Positions 54,920 to 63,358 of a stretch of 64,000 nucleotides of DNA are shown in pieces (the first letter of the stretch is position 1; each line of letters opens with the position of its first letter). The notes beneath the pieces were generated by a model. The model did no database searches, was not told where the DNA came from, and saw only the letters and a list, made by a program, of their open reading frames with translations. The position numbers were made by a program, and so were the translations under genes. Origin of the DNA: Spirochaetes bacterium GWE1_32_154 (GTDB lineage: Bacteria > Spirochaetota > GWE2-31-10); the NCBI GenBank assembly GCA_001829315.1, contig MIAY01000039.1, forward strand, positions 62,001 to 126,000, given 5' to 3'.

Positions 54920-55843
54920 TTATTTTTTTAAATTATCAATAATGATACAATTATTAAATTTATAATCATTATTTTTTGTCGTAACTTGTAGAACTGCTTG
55001 TGGTAAAAAGGTATCAAAGAAATAATCGTAATTATACAATGCTTTAAGTAACTTTTTACTTTCATTAAAATCTCGAAGCATTGTCCCGCTGTTTCGTACT
55101 TCTTTTAATGTTTCACCTATTACTGCATCAGTATAACTTTTTCTATACAATAAATCATCAGCAATTATAAGATCATCAGTATTGTCTAATAATGAAAGAT
55201 CATAGTGTATGTCAAGTAACTTTTTTTTATATAATGTATTTATACCATATAATTCAGGAAATAAAACCCTTTTTGTATGCGTTAAAAAATCTTCAGGTAT
55301 GTTTCTATTCGGGTCGAAAAAATAATTTAGACCGGTTTGTGACGGTGCAAATTGCCCGAACCCGTCTTTCAGTTTAAGTAATTGTGCTGTTTCATAGAGG
55401 CGGTCAAATTTGTTTTTAAAACGCCCGGCACCGTCTTTATTCCGGTAGTATGTGTCAATAACACGCATCGAGCCTGATTGAATATCGATAACTTCAGGTT
55501 TGGAAATCATTTCAATAGTCATATTTTCATCATATTTTTTAATTTTTCCCTGACCGTAGAGCATTAAATTACCTTCTGTATATGATCTCCAGCCGTTCGT
55601 GATCGTATATAAACTGTTGAAATTAAGAATGGTATCGCCACTTGCATCAAGTGATAATGCACCTTTTAGCGTTATTGACGGTAATAATGAACTTGTTATA
55701 TATACCGTTTCCAACCCGGATTTATCGCTCATTATCGTAAGGTTTATATTTTCAAGGCTTTTTTTATCTGAATATCGCTCTTTTAGCGATAAACAACCGG
55801 AAAGCATAACACATATCATTATCATGTATAGTATATTTTTCAT
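54920..55843 (-). CDS. Lipoprotein of a TonB-dependent uptake operon, unknown function
   Basis: 307 residues. The signal peptide ends in a good lipobox (MLSGCLSL). The N-terminal half is beta-rich in the manner of LolA-like or DUF4292-like folds (LENINLTIMSDKSGLETVYITSSLLPSITLKGALSLDASGD; EGNLMLYGQGKIKKYDENMTIEMI). The C-terminal half is helical. No family is recognised. It sits directly between the TonB-dependent receptor (14-base gap) and exbB, so it probably works with that receptor, either as substrate-binding surface lipoprotein or as receptor partner. GAGGAG precedes the ATG. Confidence 0.7.
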   Translation of the reverse strand: MKNILYMIMICVMLSGCLSLKERYSDKKSLENINLTIMSDKSGLETVYITSSLLPSITLKGALSLDASGDTILNFNSLYTITNGWRSYTEGNLMLYGQGKIKKYDENMTIEMISKPEVIDIQSGSMRVIDTYYRNKDGAGRFKNKFDRLYETAQLLKLKDGFGQFAPSQTGLNYFFDPNRNIPEDFLTHTKRVLFPELYGINTLYKKKLLDIHYDLSLLDNTDDLIIADDLLYRKSYTDAVIGETLKEVRNSGTMLRDFNESKKLLKALYNYDYFFDTFLPQAVLQVTTKNNDYKFNNCIIIDNLKK

Positions 55844-55857
55844 TGGTATCTCCTCAA

Positions 55858-58380
55858 TTAGAAATTAACGGTAAAACCGATTGACGGTAATGGTGCGCCT
55901 ATATCAAAATTAGCTTCTGTTCCTCTTTTATCATCTCCTGAGAACATATCAGTTTCCATTGCAGCCTTTGGACTATAGAGCGGAGCGAAGAGGTCTTCAA
56001 CTCCTGCATAAATTTCAACATACACTTTGCTGTTTGGTATATAAAAATTAAATGTAACTTTAAGATCAAACGGTATTGAAATTTCTGTTCTCAAAGTATC
56101 ACTATAGGTATAATTTTTTGCATATAACTCAAGAATATTTCCTTTCTGGTCATAAGCCCAAAACATTTGTGTTTCGCTTGCTTCCTTTTGTGGTTTACCT
56201 GATGCAATTGATAATTTTGATGTAATTGTAAAGAAATCAGTCGGTCTTGCATTCAAAATGAGGTTCATAGAATGAAATCTGTGATATCTCGGATAGTACC
56301 ATATCCCGACCGGGTCATTTCGTAAATTAAAAGACATACCATCGGTTGACGGATTGAACATTCGTATATCACAGTAAGAATATGATAAAGAACCATCCAG
56401 GTACGGTGACATTTTTCTTTCTATTGAAAGATCGAAACCGGTAGAATATCCATAACCATCTGAATGACTTACAATTTTTCCATTATTATTAGGGGGTGTA
56501 TTCATATAAAATCGATCAAATTGATATTTGAAATAACCTTCTGCTTTTACTTTGATATTGAATGGAAATAATGTTTCAATACCTGTTACGACAGTGAGGG
56601 TTTTTCCTATTGGCATAGTAAAATCTTCAAGTCCGAATGATTTTTCATATGCAACAAGTTCTGCCGGAGCTTTACTGAAAAGACCAACGCCAAGACTGAA
56701 TGTCATTGTTTCAAATACATTGTTTGGTTTAAAGGGAGTTAAAAAGAAATTTAATCGCGGTTCAGGTACGGGATACACTTGTAAATCATATTCCTCACCG
56801 TTTTGAGTTTTACCAAAAAGTGCTACATGATCTGTTCTCATACCAATTTCAATATCAAATATTTCAGGAATTACTTTGAAATCAAAATTCATATATGCAA
56901 ATGAAGAAAGTATTGATTTATCTTCTTTACTGATTGAATAAGTAAACGGTTCGTAAACTGGTAGTCCGTTTTTAAAACCTACGGAGTATATTTCTCCGCC
57001 ACCACTATAGTTTACCCATTGATATATACCGCCAAGTCCGATGCTGAACATAATTCTATCAGTAATTGTTACATCAGTATCAAATCTACCTTGAGCACTG
57101 TGATCAGCATCGCCCTCTCCAAATTGTGATGAGTTGTCCATTTGAAATGAATCAGGTAGTGTGGTTCCAATAACCGGAAGGGTTGCAAAGTATTCTTTAA
57201 ATTTATCACTGTATTTTCTTGTACCTTTTACTAAAAAGTTCCCTTTTATATCTGATTTGTGATACTCATATCCGCCAAGAAAGTGCATAAACACTTTATC
57301 TCCCGGTAATATCACTTTAAAACCTGTATTAACAAAGCCACTGAAGTTTACCCAGCTGAAATTACTTGTTGTAACAATATGAGTTGCTTCAGTCTGCCCG
57401 GGAGGGCTTGCAATCATACTTATACCATCAGCACCGACAAACCCGTTTATATACCACTCAAAACGGTCAACCGGTTTAATATACCATTTAAAGTAACCGT
57501 CATAAATATATGGTGAACGGGTAAAATTGAGACCCTGTTGATCAACCAGTGGTTTTACCATCAAAAGCGGTAAGTCCTGACTTGTCAGTCGACCTCCGAT
57601 GTATAAACCCGATTTTTCATTAACAATTGGTGTTTGCAATAATACTTCAGCAGTCATCATTGATAAGACAACCTGCAGTTTTACACCATCATTAGGGGTA
57701 ATTGTGTTTACTTCCATAAGACCGCTCATGGCAGGGCCGTATTTTGCAGAGAAAATACCGGCAGAGAACTTTAATGAATCAACAATGTTCGGGTTGAATA
57801 TTGAAAAACCACCACCCCAATGCCACGGGTAACGAACGACAAAGCCATCTAAAACGGTAGTAAGATCATTTGGTTCGCCACCACGAACAGAGAAATTAGG
57901 ACTGAACTTCCCGGCATACACAACACCGGGAAGGGTTTTTACTGTTGACATGACATCCTGCATCGGACCGGACATCGCTGTTGATTTCATTTCGTTTTTT
58001 TCAACAACTTTAGACACACCGACCTTTTCATCGGTTTTACCCGGTGCTTTTCCTTCTATAATAAGTTCTTTACCTTCAAGTACAAATTCCATGGATAAAC
58101 CGATTTTCAGCGTGTTTACATCCGGAGCGATAATAACTTTTCTACTTTGATATCCGACATAGTCGGCAATAACCATAATTTGTTCATTAGAATCAATTTG
58201 TAAAATAGTATCACCATTTTGATCGGTATATGCAATTCTGCCTGATTTTGGCTCAATCAACTTAACCCCTTCAAGCGGAATATCAATATCACGGTCAAAA
58301 ACATTAATTGAAATATCTTTTCCAAAAACAACAGATAATGATAGTAATATAAACAAAATAACTGATACACTTTTTTTCAT
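55858..58380 (-). CDS. TonB-dependent outer-membrane receptor with carboxypeptidase-regulatory-like domain
   Basis: About 840 residues. The signal peptide (KKSVSVILFILLSLSVVFG) is followed by a CarboxypepD_reg-like/Ig-like domain (VFDRDIDIPLEGVKLIEPKSGRIAYTDQNGDTILQI). The plug domain comes next (MSGPMQDVMSTVKTLPGVVYAGKFSPNFSVRGGEPNDLTTVLDGF), then the 22-strand barrel. The C-terminus ends LPSIGFTVNF, a classic barrel-insertion end. It imports an unknown ligand (siderophore, vitamin, glycan or metal complex). The frame opens 33 bp earlier, but GGGGG before the ATG at 58380 marks the start. It heads the operon with the lipoprotein, ExbB, ExbD, ExbD and TonB, an unusually complete dedicated set. 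Confidence 0.93.
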   Translation of the reverse strand: MKKSVSVILFILLSLSVVFGKDISINVFDRDIDIPLEGVKLIEPKSGRIAYTDQNGDTILQIDSNEQIMVIADYVGYQSRKVIIAPDVNTLKIGLSMEFVLEGKELIIEGKAPGKTDEKVGVSKVVEKNEMKSTAMSGPMQDVMSTVKTLPGVVYAGKFSPNFSVRGGEPNDLTTVLDGFVVRYPWHWGGGFSIFNPNIVDSLKFSAGIFSAKYGPAMSGLMEVNTITPNDGVKLQVVLSMMTAEVLLQTPIVNEKSGLYIGGRLTSQDLPLLMVKPLVDQQGLNFTRSPYIYDGYFKWYIKPVDRFEWYINGFVGADGISMIASPPGQTEATHIVTTSNFSWVNFSGFVNTGFKVILPGDKVFMHFLGGYEYHKSDIKGNFLVKGTRKYSDKFKEYFATLPVIGTTLPDSFQMDNSSQFGEGDADHSAQGRFDTDVTITDRIMFSIGLGGIYQWVNYSGGGEIYSVGFKNGLPVYEPFTYSISKEDKSILSSFAYMNFDFKVIPEIFDIEIGMRTDHVALFGKTQNGEEYDLQVYPVPEPRLNFFLTPFKPNNVFETMTFSLGVGLFSKAPAELVAYEKSFGLEDFTMPIGKTLTVVTGIETLFPFNIKVKAEGYFKYQFDRFYMNTPPNNNGKIVSHSDGYGYSTGFDLSIERKMSPYLDGSLSYSYCDIRMFNPSTDGMSFNLRNDPVGIWYYPRYHRFHSMNLILNARPTDFFTITSKLSIASGKPQKEASETQMFWAYDQKGNILELYAKNYTYSDTLRTEISIPFDLKVTFNFYIPNSKVYVEIYAGVEDLFAPLYSPKAAMETDMFSGDDKRGTEANFDIGAPLPSIGFTVNF

Positions 58381-58496
58381 AAAACCCCCGGTACCGCTCA
58401 AGAAAAGATGCAATGCGTTTTAAAAGCAAGTTTTGTGCCACATTGTCTCTCTGGACTTATACTTCATTGAAACAGAGCATAATGATGTATGAAATA

Positions 58497-58525
58497 TACA
58501 ATGTCGCAAATTTGGCGACATTGTA
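58497..58525. promoter_or_regulatory. Perfect 11-bp palindrome upstream of the TonB operon
   Basis: TACAATGTCGC and GCGACATTGTA flank the seven-base AAATTTG centre. It lies about 115 bp before the receptor start codon and about 100 bp before the divergent pentapeptide gene. Its symmetry and position suggest an operator; a terminator is possible but there is no T tract. The regulator is not known. Confidence 0.55.
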
Positions 58526-58622
58526 GTCAAAAAGTACAACGCAAGCACTTTTGTAAAAACACTTGATTTGTAGCACGGTATAGTATACAATATTATTGCA
58601 AACAATTCATAGGATTTTCATA

Positions 58623-59201
58623 ATGGATTTTAGTAAAAGCGATTTTAATAGTATTGAAATCAATTCAGAAGATTTTTCAGATAAAGATCTGTCCGGCAAG
58701 TCTTTTTATAAGTGCACTTTTACCGGTTGTAAATTCACTAACGCTGTTTTAAATGATACCGAGTTTGAAAATTGTGTATTTACAGAGTGCGATTTTGCCA
58801 ATCCTGTTATTGTTAATGCAAAGTTTCTGGATTCAAAGTATATTGAATGCAGACTATTAGGGTTAAATTTTTATTTATGCAGTCAATTTGCATTTATTGT
58901 TTCATTTGAAAAATGTATATTGAGTAACTGTAATTTCAATAATTTGAAAATGAAAAAAGCTCAATTTATACAATGTGAAATTTCAGAATGTTATTTTCAG
59001 GAAACATATCTTGCTGAGGCGGTATTTGAAGGTTCAAATTTTAGAAATACACTATTTCATTCGACAGATCTTGAAAAATCTTCATTTCGAAATGCTCACG
59101 GGTATGAGATAGATCCGAGGACAAATAAAATCAGAAAAGCCCGATTTACTGCCCCCGACGTTTTAAATTTATTGAATGGATTTGATATTGTTATTTCATA
59201 G
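58623..59201 (+). CDS. Pentapeptide-repeat protein
   Basis: About 192 residues. Repeats of the A(D/N)LXX type run through the whole length: FSDKDLSGKSFYKCTFTGCKFTNAVLNDTEFENCVFTECDFANPVI, then ILSNCNFNNLKMKKAQFIQCEISECYFQETYLAEAVFEGSNFRNTLFHSTDLEKSSFRNA. This implies a square right-handed beta-helix. Some family members (Qnr, MfpA) mimic DNA and protect gyrase; for most the role is unknown. The frame opens 27 bp earlier; the ATG at 58623 with AGGA upstream is preferred. It is divergent from the TonB operon and convergent with a small gene. Confidence 0.85.
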   Translation: MDFSKSDFNSIEINSEDFSDKDLSGKSFYKCTFTGCKFTNAVLNDTEFENCVFTECDFANPVIVNAKFLDSKYIECRLLGLNFYLCSQFAFIVSFEKCILSNCNFNNLKMKKAQFIQCEISECYFQETYLAEAVFEGSNFRNTLFHSTDLEKSSFRNAHGYEIDPRTNKIRKARFTAPDVLNLLNGFDIVIS

Positions 59202-59210
59202 AGCTTTTCA

Positions 59211-59345
59211 TTATTTCGGTTTGGTCGTTTCAACCATTAGTTTTGCAACCGCAACAAGCATAAATCGATGATGACTATCCAGTAATTCAAAATATTTCAA
59301 CAAATCTTCTTTTTGTTTTTGTAAGGATTCCTGATCAGTTTTCAT
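59211..59345 (-). CDS. Small protein, 44 aa
   Basis: This short frame has an excellent ribosome-binding site: AAGGAG followed by ATTATT and the ATG at 59345 on the minus strand. It encodes 44 residues opening MKTDQESLQKQKEDLLKYFE and ending in TKPK, with predicted helices (KEDLLKYFELLDS and RFMLVAVAKLMVE). The second may be amphipathic or weakly membrane-associated. It lies between the convergent pentapeptide gene and the divergent phosphatase gene. No family is recognised. The case rests on the start signal and clean termination only. Confidence 0.5.
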   Translation of the reverse strand: MKTDQESLQKQKEDLLKYFELLDSHHRFMLVAVAKLMVETTKPK

Positions 59346-59462
59346 AATAATCTCCTTCGTTTAAGTATCGGAGATCATCGTCATAAGAAGTATTCTTTAT
59401 TCAATTTTTTTAATCAATTCTTGCATTTTTTTGAATTTACAGATACTATGAAAGAGGGCTCT

Positions 59463-60311
59463 ATGAATACACTGAATGAGTTTGATTTATTAATATACAA
59501 TACTGCAGTTGAAGCTGCAATGAAAGCCGGAGAATTAATTAAAACACAATATCATGAATTTATTGCTGTTGAAACAGAGTTTGCTCATGATTTAAAACTT
59601 GATATAGATAGAAAAGCCGAAAAGGCTATCATTGATATAATTGAGTCACATTATAGCGATCATTCAATAATTACTGAAGAGGATGGAATTAAAGTAAAAT
59701 CCGGTGAATATTGCTGGATTATCGATCCGTTAGATGGCAGTGTTAATTATTATTACGGTTTGCCGTATTTTTGTACCTGTATTGCCTGTTATAAAATATC
59801 TCCGGCATCTGTTTCACGTCTTGCTGAGGGGAAAAAGATGGGAAATCCCGGTGAACCGGTTGCGGGTGTTGTTTTTTCCCCGGTGAGTAGTGAGTTATAT
59901 ACAGCATTCAAGGGTAAAGGGGCATTTAGAAACGGGGTGAGATTATCTGCTGATACGAAGAGAAAACTATCAGAGGTGATTGTAATCATGAGTACGGGAA
60001 GTACGCCGGATATTATAAATAAATCGCTTTGTATAGCCAATAAATTTGCTTTGTGTGCCAGGAAAGTGAGAATGTTTGGTGCAACCGGTCTGGATATAGT
60101 TAATGTGGCATCAGGAACAGCCGGTGTTTTTATTCAGAAGGGAACAAATTTGTGGGATTTTGCGGCTTCGAGAGTTATATTAGAAGAGGCCGGCGGTGAA
60201 ATAAAGTATATTGAAACTGATGCGGGGAAGTGGGATGTTGTAGCGAGTAATCCTGCAATTTCAGGTGAAGTTGATGAGATTTTGAAAAGCTGCGGTTTTT
60301 ATGAAGACTAA
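59463..60311 (+). CDS. Inositol-monophosphatase-family phosphatase
   Basis: About 282 residues of the lithium-sensitive, metal-dependent phosphatase family. Metal site residues are in ITEEDG and WIIDPLDGSVNYYYGLPYFC, and the downstream WDFAASRVILEEAGGEI supplies the third Asp. DLKLDIDRKAEKAIIDIIESHYSDHSII is the usual N-terminal block. Substrates in the family include inositol phosphates, fructose-1,6-bisphosphate and 3'-phosphoadenosine 5'-phosphate; the specific one is not set by sequence reading. The frame opens 42 bp earlier, but AGAGGG before the ATG at 59463 favours that start. A lipoprotein gene follows after 26 bases. Confidence 0.92.
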   Translation: MNTLNEFDLLIYNTAVEAAMKAGELIKTQYHEFIAVETEFAHDLKLDIDRKAEKAIIDIIESHYSDHSIITEEDGIKVKSGEYCWIIDPLDGSVNYYYGLPYFCTCIACYKISPASVSRLAEGKKMGNPGEPVAGVVFSPVSSELYTAFKGKGAFRNGVRLSADTKRKLSEVIVIMSTGSTPDIINKSLCIANKFALCARKVRMFGATGLDIVNVASGTAGVFIQKGTNLWDFAASRVILEEAGGEIKYIETDAGKWDVVASNPAISGEVDEILKSCGFYED

Positions 60312-60337
60312 CAATTGAGATTGAAGGTGGCATATTT

Positions 60338-61765
60338 ATGTATACTAAATATTTAGGGATAATCATGCTGTTTTTTATTCTATCCTGTCAGCCTTCGGTC
60401 TACAATGCAATTGATATTTATCATCAGATTGATGATCTTGGCATAGAAAAACCTGTTGAAGTTTATGCAACAAAAGGTTCATATAAACAGTATATTATGA
60501 TTTCATGGGTTTTTTATATGCAGCTCAAAATAAACTTTCATTTGTATAGAAGTGAATATCCTGATACTGATTTTACGGTGATAAGTTCTGAAATTGATAA
60601 CTCCTATTATTTTGATACGACGGCAGTTCCCGGTGTGACGTATTATTATAAAGTGAAAGCAGTTTCATTTTTAAATGGCGAGAGTGATTTTAGTGAAACA
60701 GTAAGTGCTTTAAGAGCAGGTACAGCAATTGATCAATTTGAGGATGGGGAGCCTGAAAACTACCCGGAATTTGCAATTGACACAACATTTTTGCGATCGG
60801 TATATCCTGTTGATGATGTGGATTATTTTTTAATCAAATGTAAATCTAAAGAGATAAAAACAGTGTCATTTGTACCAACTACAAACTCTGTGGCAAATAT
60901 TGATACATTTTCTATTAAATTTTATGATTTAAAAGATATGAATACCCCAATTCACGAGGTTGAAAGTGTTAAAATTGATAAAACGTTTAAAATATCAACA
61001 CCAACCGATGTTGATATTGTTGCAGTGTTACAATCGGATAAGCAGGGAGTGACCGGTGATTATAATTTTCAGATTAAATTGCTTGATTCTGAGAAAATAA
61101 TAAAAAACCTGTGGGTTAGTAATCAATACTCCGGGTATTGTATGATACAGTGGGATAGAGAAACTTTCTTTCGTTCATACAAAATTCAAAGACGAAAAAA
61201 AGGTGATGTTGACTGGGAATTTATTTCTGTATCAACAACAATTTTCAGAAGGGATACTGTTGATTCAATATCGGATGCAGGTAATAAAGCCGTTTATGAT
61301 TTCAGCATTGAACCTGATATAGAATATCAGTATCGGGTAGTCGGTTTTGTGACTGAAGATTTTTTCAGATATTCAATTGATGAGTTGTATGGTAAGCGAA
61401 ATTCAGTTGAGCCCGATAGTTATGAACCGGATGACAGTGTCCTGACTGCATCTGAATTTGAGTTGCCTGTTAACCGACAGGAAAGAACTATGACTGATGA
61501 TAGTGGTGTAGATTATATGTCAGTCACTTTGAAAGCCGGCACATCATATTACATACAGTTAAATTATAATCAAAATTATGCAATGACCGTAGCTTTGACA
61601 ATTATAGATATGGATGGTAAATCAGTCTTCTATTCTCCTCCTGTTGAAAATGGGAGTATTGAAGTTAATGGTTTTCAATGTGTAACAGAAGGACGTTATT
61701 ATGTTAAGGTAGAATGTTTCACCCGATCTGGTGCCTACGATATTTCGATTACGGAAAAACAATGA
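60338..61765 (+). CDS. Lipoprotein with alternating FN3 and PPC-like domains
   Basis: 475 residues. A short lipoprotein signal peptide ends FFILSCQPS. The order appears to be: a fibronectin type III domain (MISWVFYMQLKINFHLYRSEYPDTDF to VPGVTYYYKVKAVSFLNGESDFSE), then a PPC-like domain (DQFEDGEPENYPEFAIDTTFLRSVYPVDDVDYFLIKC). A second FN3 follows (YCMIQWDRETFFRSYKIQRRKKGDVDWEFI to YQYRVVGFV), then a second PPC-like domain (PDSYEPDDSVLTASEF; GVDYMSVTLKAGTSYYIQL). FN3 and PPC modules mediate binding to proteins or polymers. AAGGTGG precedes the ATG. The stop overlaps the next gene (ATGA), starting a chain of overlapping genes. Confidence 0.75.
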   Translation: MYTKYLGIIMLFFILSCQPSVYNAIDIYHQIDDLGIEKPVEVYATKGSYKQYIMISWVFYMQLKINFHLYRSEYPDTDFTVISSEIDNSYYFDTTAVPGVTYYYKVKAVSFLNGESDFSETVSALRAGTAIDQFEDGEPENYPEFAIDTTFLRSVYPVDDVDYFLIKCKSKEIKTVSFVPTTNSVANIDTFSIKFYDLKDMNTPIHEVESVKIDKTFKISTPTDVDIVAVLQSDKQGVTGDYNFQIKLLDSEKIIKNLWVSNQYSGYCMIQWDRETFFRSYKIQRRKKGDVDWEFISVSTTIFRRDTVDSISDAGNKAVYDFSIEPDIEYQYRVVGFVTEDFFRYSIDELYGKRNSVEPDSYEPDDSVLTASEFELPVNRQERTMTDDSGVDYMSVTLKAGTSYYIQLNYNQNYAMTVALTIIDMDGKSVFYSPPVENGSIEVNGFQCVTEGRYYVKVECFTRSGAYDISITEKQ

Positions 61766-62514
61766 AAACAACGTACCTCTTTGTTTTTATGATGTCGTTT
61801 TTTATTTCATTTCAATCATTTGGTGTTAATCGTGGCGATTTTTCTTTATATGGTGGTATCGGCATTGATTATACCGAAGTTTTTTTTGCGATATTAAATA
61901 AGATTGAGATTTCACCGTTTTTTATTTCCGGTTTTCAATATTCATTTCATTACCGGAGAATTACCATTGGTAATTCTTTAGATTTTTCATATTATGCAAA
62001 TAATCAGTATTATAAAAATAATTTATTATATTATACCGATAAAACCCGTACATCCGATTTTACCCTCACGTATCAATTGTCGTTTAAAGGTGAAAGAGGA
62101 ACGTATTTTAACTCGTATTGGGGGGGCGGTTTTGTGATTATTAATCGATATGAGGTGTATTCAATTGGCAAATTATTAAGTTTTACTGAAAATAGAATTC
62201 TTCCTTATCCATTTATATTCGCCGGGTTTAGCTTTACTCCCTATAAAATAATCGATTTTTTAGTATATAGTTCTGCAGGAGCCGGTATCGGATACAAAGG
62301 TTTTTACCGTGATGAACGATTTGTCCGGTCAGGAAATGATATTAGTATTGCAACCGTATTGAATGTGGAAAGTAAAGTCTCTATTACAAAAAATGTTTCT
62401 TTTTTTATTAACTGGAGAAACAGACTTCTTGTGACCCTTGATTTACGGGATATTATAGGAACTATTTTCTGGTCAAATACCATATATACGGGGGTTTTAT
62501 TTGAAATTAAGTAG
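61762..62514 (+). CDS. Putative outer-membrane beta-barrel protein, 250 aa
   Basis: A signal peptide (KTTYLFVFMMSFFISFQSFG) is followed by amphipathic strands rich in aromatic residues and glycine: GDFSLYGGIGIDYTEVFF, PFFISGFQYSFHYRRITIGNSLDFSYY, DFTLTYQLSFKGERGTYFNSYWGGGFVII, ILPYPFIFAGFSFTP. The last strand ends IYTGVLFEIK, which lacks a C-terminal Phe. The start at 61762 overlaps the upstream stop (ATGA) and places the signal peptide first; the frame opens earlier inside the upstream gene. Function is unknown. It is co-translated with the FN3/PPC lipoprotein and the following HExxH lipoprotein. Confidence 0.72.
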   Translation: MKTTYLFVFMMSFFISFQSFGVNRGDFSLYGGIGIDYTEVFFAILNKIEISPFFISGFQYSFHYRRITIGNSLDFSYYANNQYYKNNLLYYTDKTRTSDFTLTYQLSFKGERGTYFNSYWGGGFVIINRYEVYSIGKLLSFTENRILPYPFIFAGFSFTPYKIIDFLVYSSAGAGIGYKGFYRDERFVRSGNDISIATVLNVESKVSITKNVSFFINWRNRLLVTLDLRDIIGTIFWSNTIYTGVLFEIK

Positions 62515-63358
62515 GTTCTCATTAATTGTTTTACTATTTTTTTCCATCTCATTACTCATGACTAATTGTGCCGGATTGCTGTTTGACACTTCATCATTTG
62601 ATGTGTTGGAAACAAATCATTTTACTTTTTTCTATAAATCGGGATCTATCGTTGAAAAAGATTTATCAAGCATTGTGAAATATTCTGAACTGGCAGTTAA
62701 ATGGTATTTTACCTATACAAATGTGAGTGTTACCGTAAAACCTGATATCTATCTTTTTGATGAAGGAACAGGAGGTGAGTATAACAGAGTAGCCGGATTA
62801 TTGGATGACAGCGTTTTGGATTCTAATTCGACAAAAGGTGTAATTACTTATTATTACAAAGAATACGATTACATACAGGCTTCGGTAACAATTCTTCATG
62901 AAACGATTCATGTTATTCAGGATTATATTTTAGAACTTAATTCTATCGGTATTGCCGAGGGGTATACTTCTTATTTAGCATTGAAATATTATTTTTATAT
63001 TTTAGGGAATACGTATTCGGATGAATCTATATTTAATCTTCTTTGCTCATATATTACTGATGATTTAGAGAAATATGGTGAGTACCCGTCTCAAATTTTT
63101 ACTATGACATTGCTTGAATTTAATGGTGTAACGATAAGTGAAAATGGTATTGAAAGAAACCCCAAAAAGCGGTATGAAATATCCGAGTCATTTATTGTAT
63201 ATTTAACAATGAAATATGATATATCGTATGTTAATAATTGGCTTAAACAAACAGATACAACAAATTTTAAGACCCGTTTCAAAGAAGAATTTGATATTGA
63301 TTTTGATGTTGAAGAAAAAAACTGGTATGAGAAGGTGAGAGAATCGTATGAAAATTGA
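62501..63358 (+). CDS. Lipoprotein with gluzincin-type HExxH metallopeptidase motif
   Basis: 285 residues from a TTG start preceded by GGGGG; it overlaps the upstream gene by 14 bp. The signal peptide ends in a lipobox (LLMTNCAGL). The core sequence VTILHETIHVIQDYILELNSIGIAEGYTSYLALKYYF has HETIH followed about 17 residues later by the Glu of AEGYTSY, the zinc-binding pattern of peptidase-MA-like gluzincins. FTFFYKSG and FRVAGLLDD-type sequence before it match the usual start of such domains. It is likely a periplasm-facing or surface protease, or a pseudoenzyme. It overlaps the Crp/Fnr regulator gene by 11 bp, implying coordinated expression. Confidence 0.78.
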   Translation: MKLSRFSLIVLLFFSISLLMTNCAGLLFDTSSFDVLETNHFTFFYKSGSIVEKDLSSIVKYSELAVKWYFTYTNVSVTVKPDIYLFDEGTGGEYNRVAGLLDDSVLDSNSTKGVITYYYKEYDYIQASVTILHETIHVIQDYILELNSIGIAEGYTSYLALKYYFYILGNTYSDESIFNLLCSYITDDLEKYGEYPSQIFTMTLLEFNGVTISENGIERNPKKRYEISESFIVYLTMKYDISYVNNWLKQTDTTNFKTRFKEEFDIDFDVEEKNWYEKVRESYEN

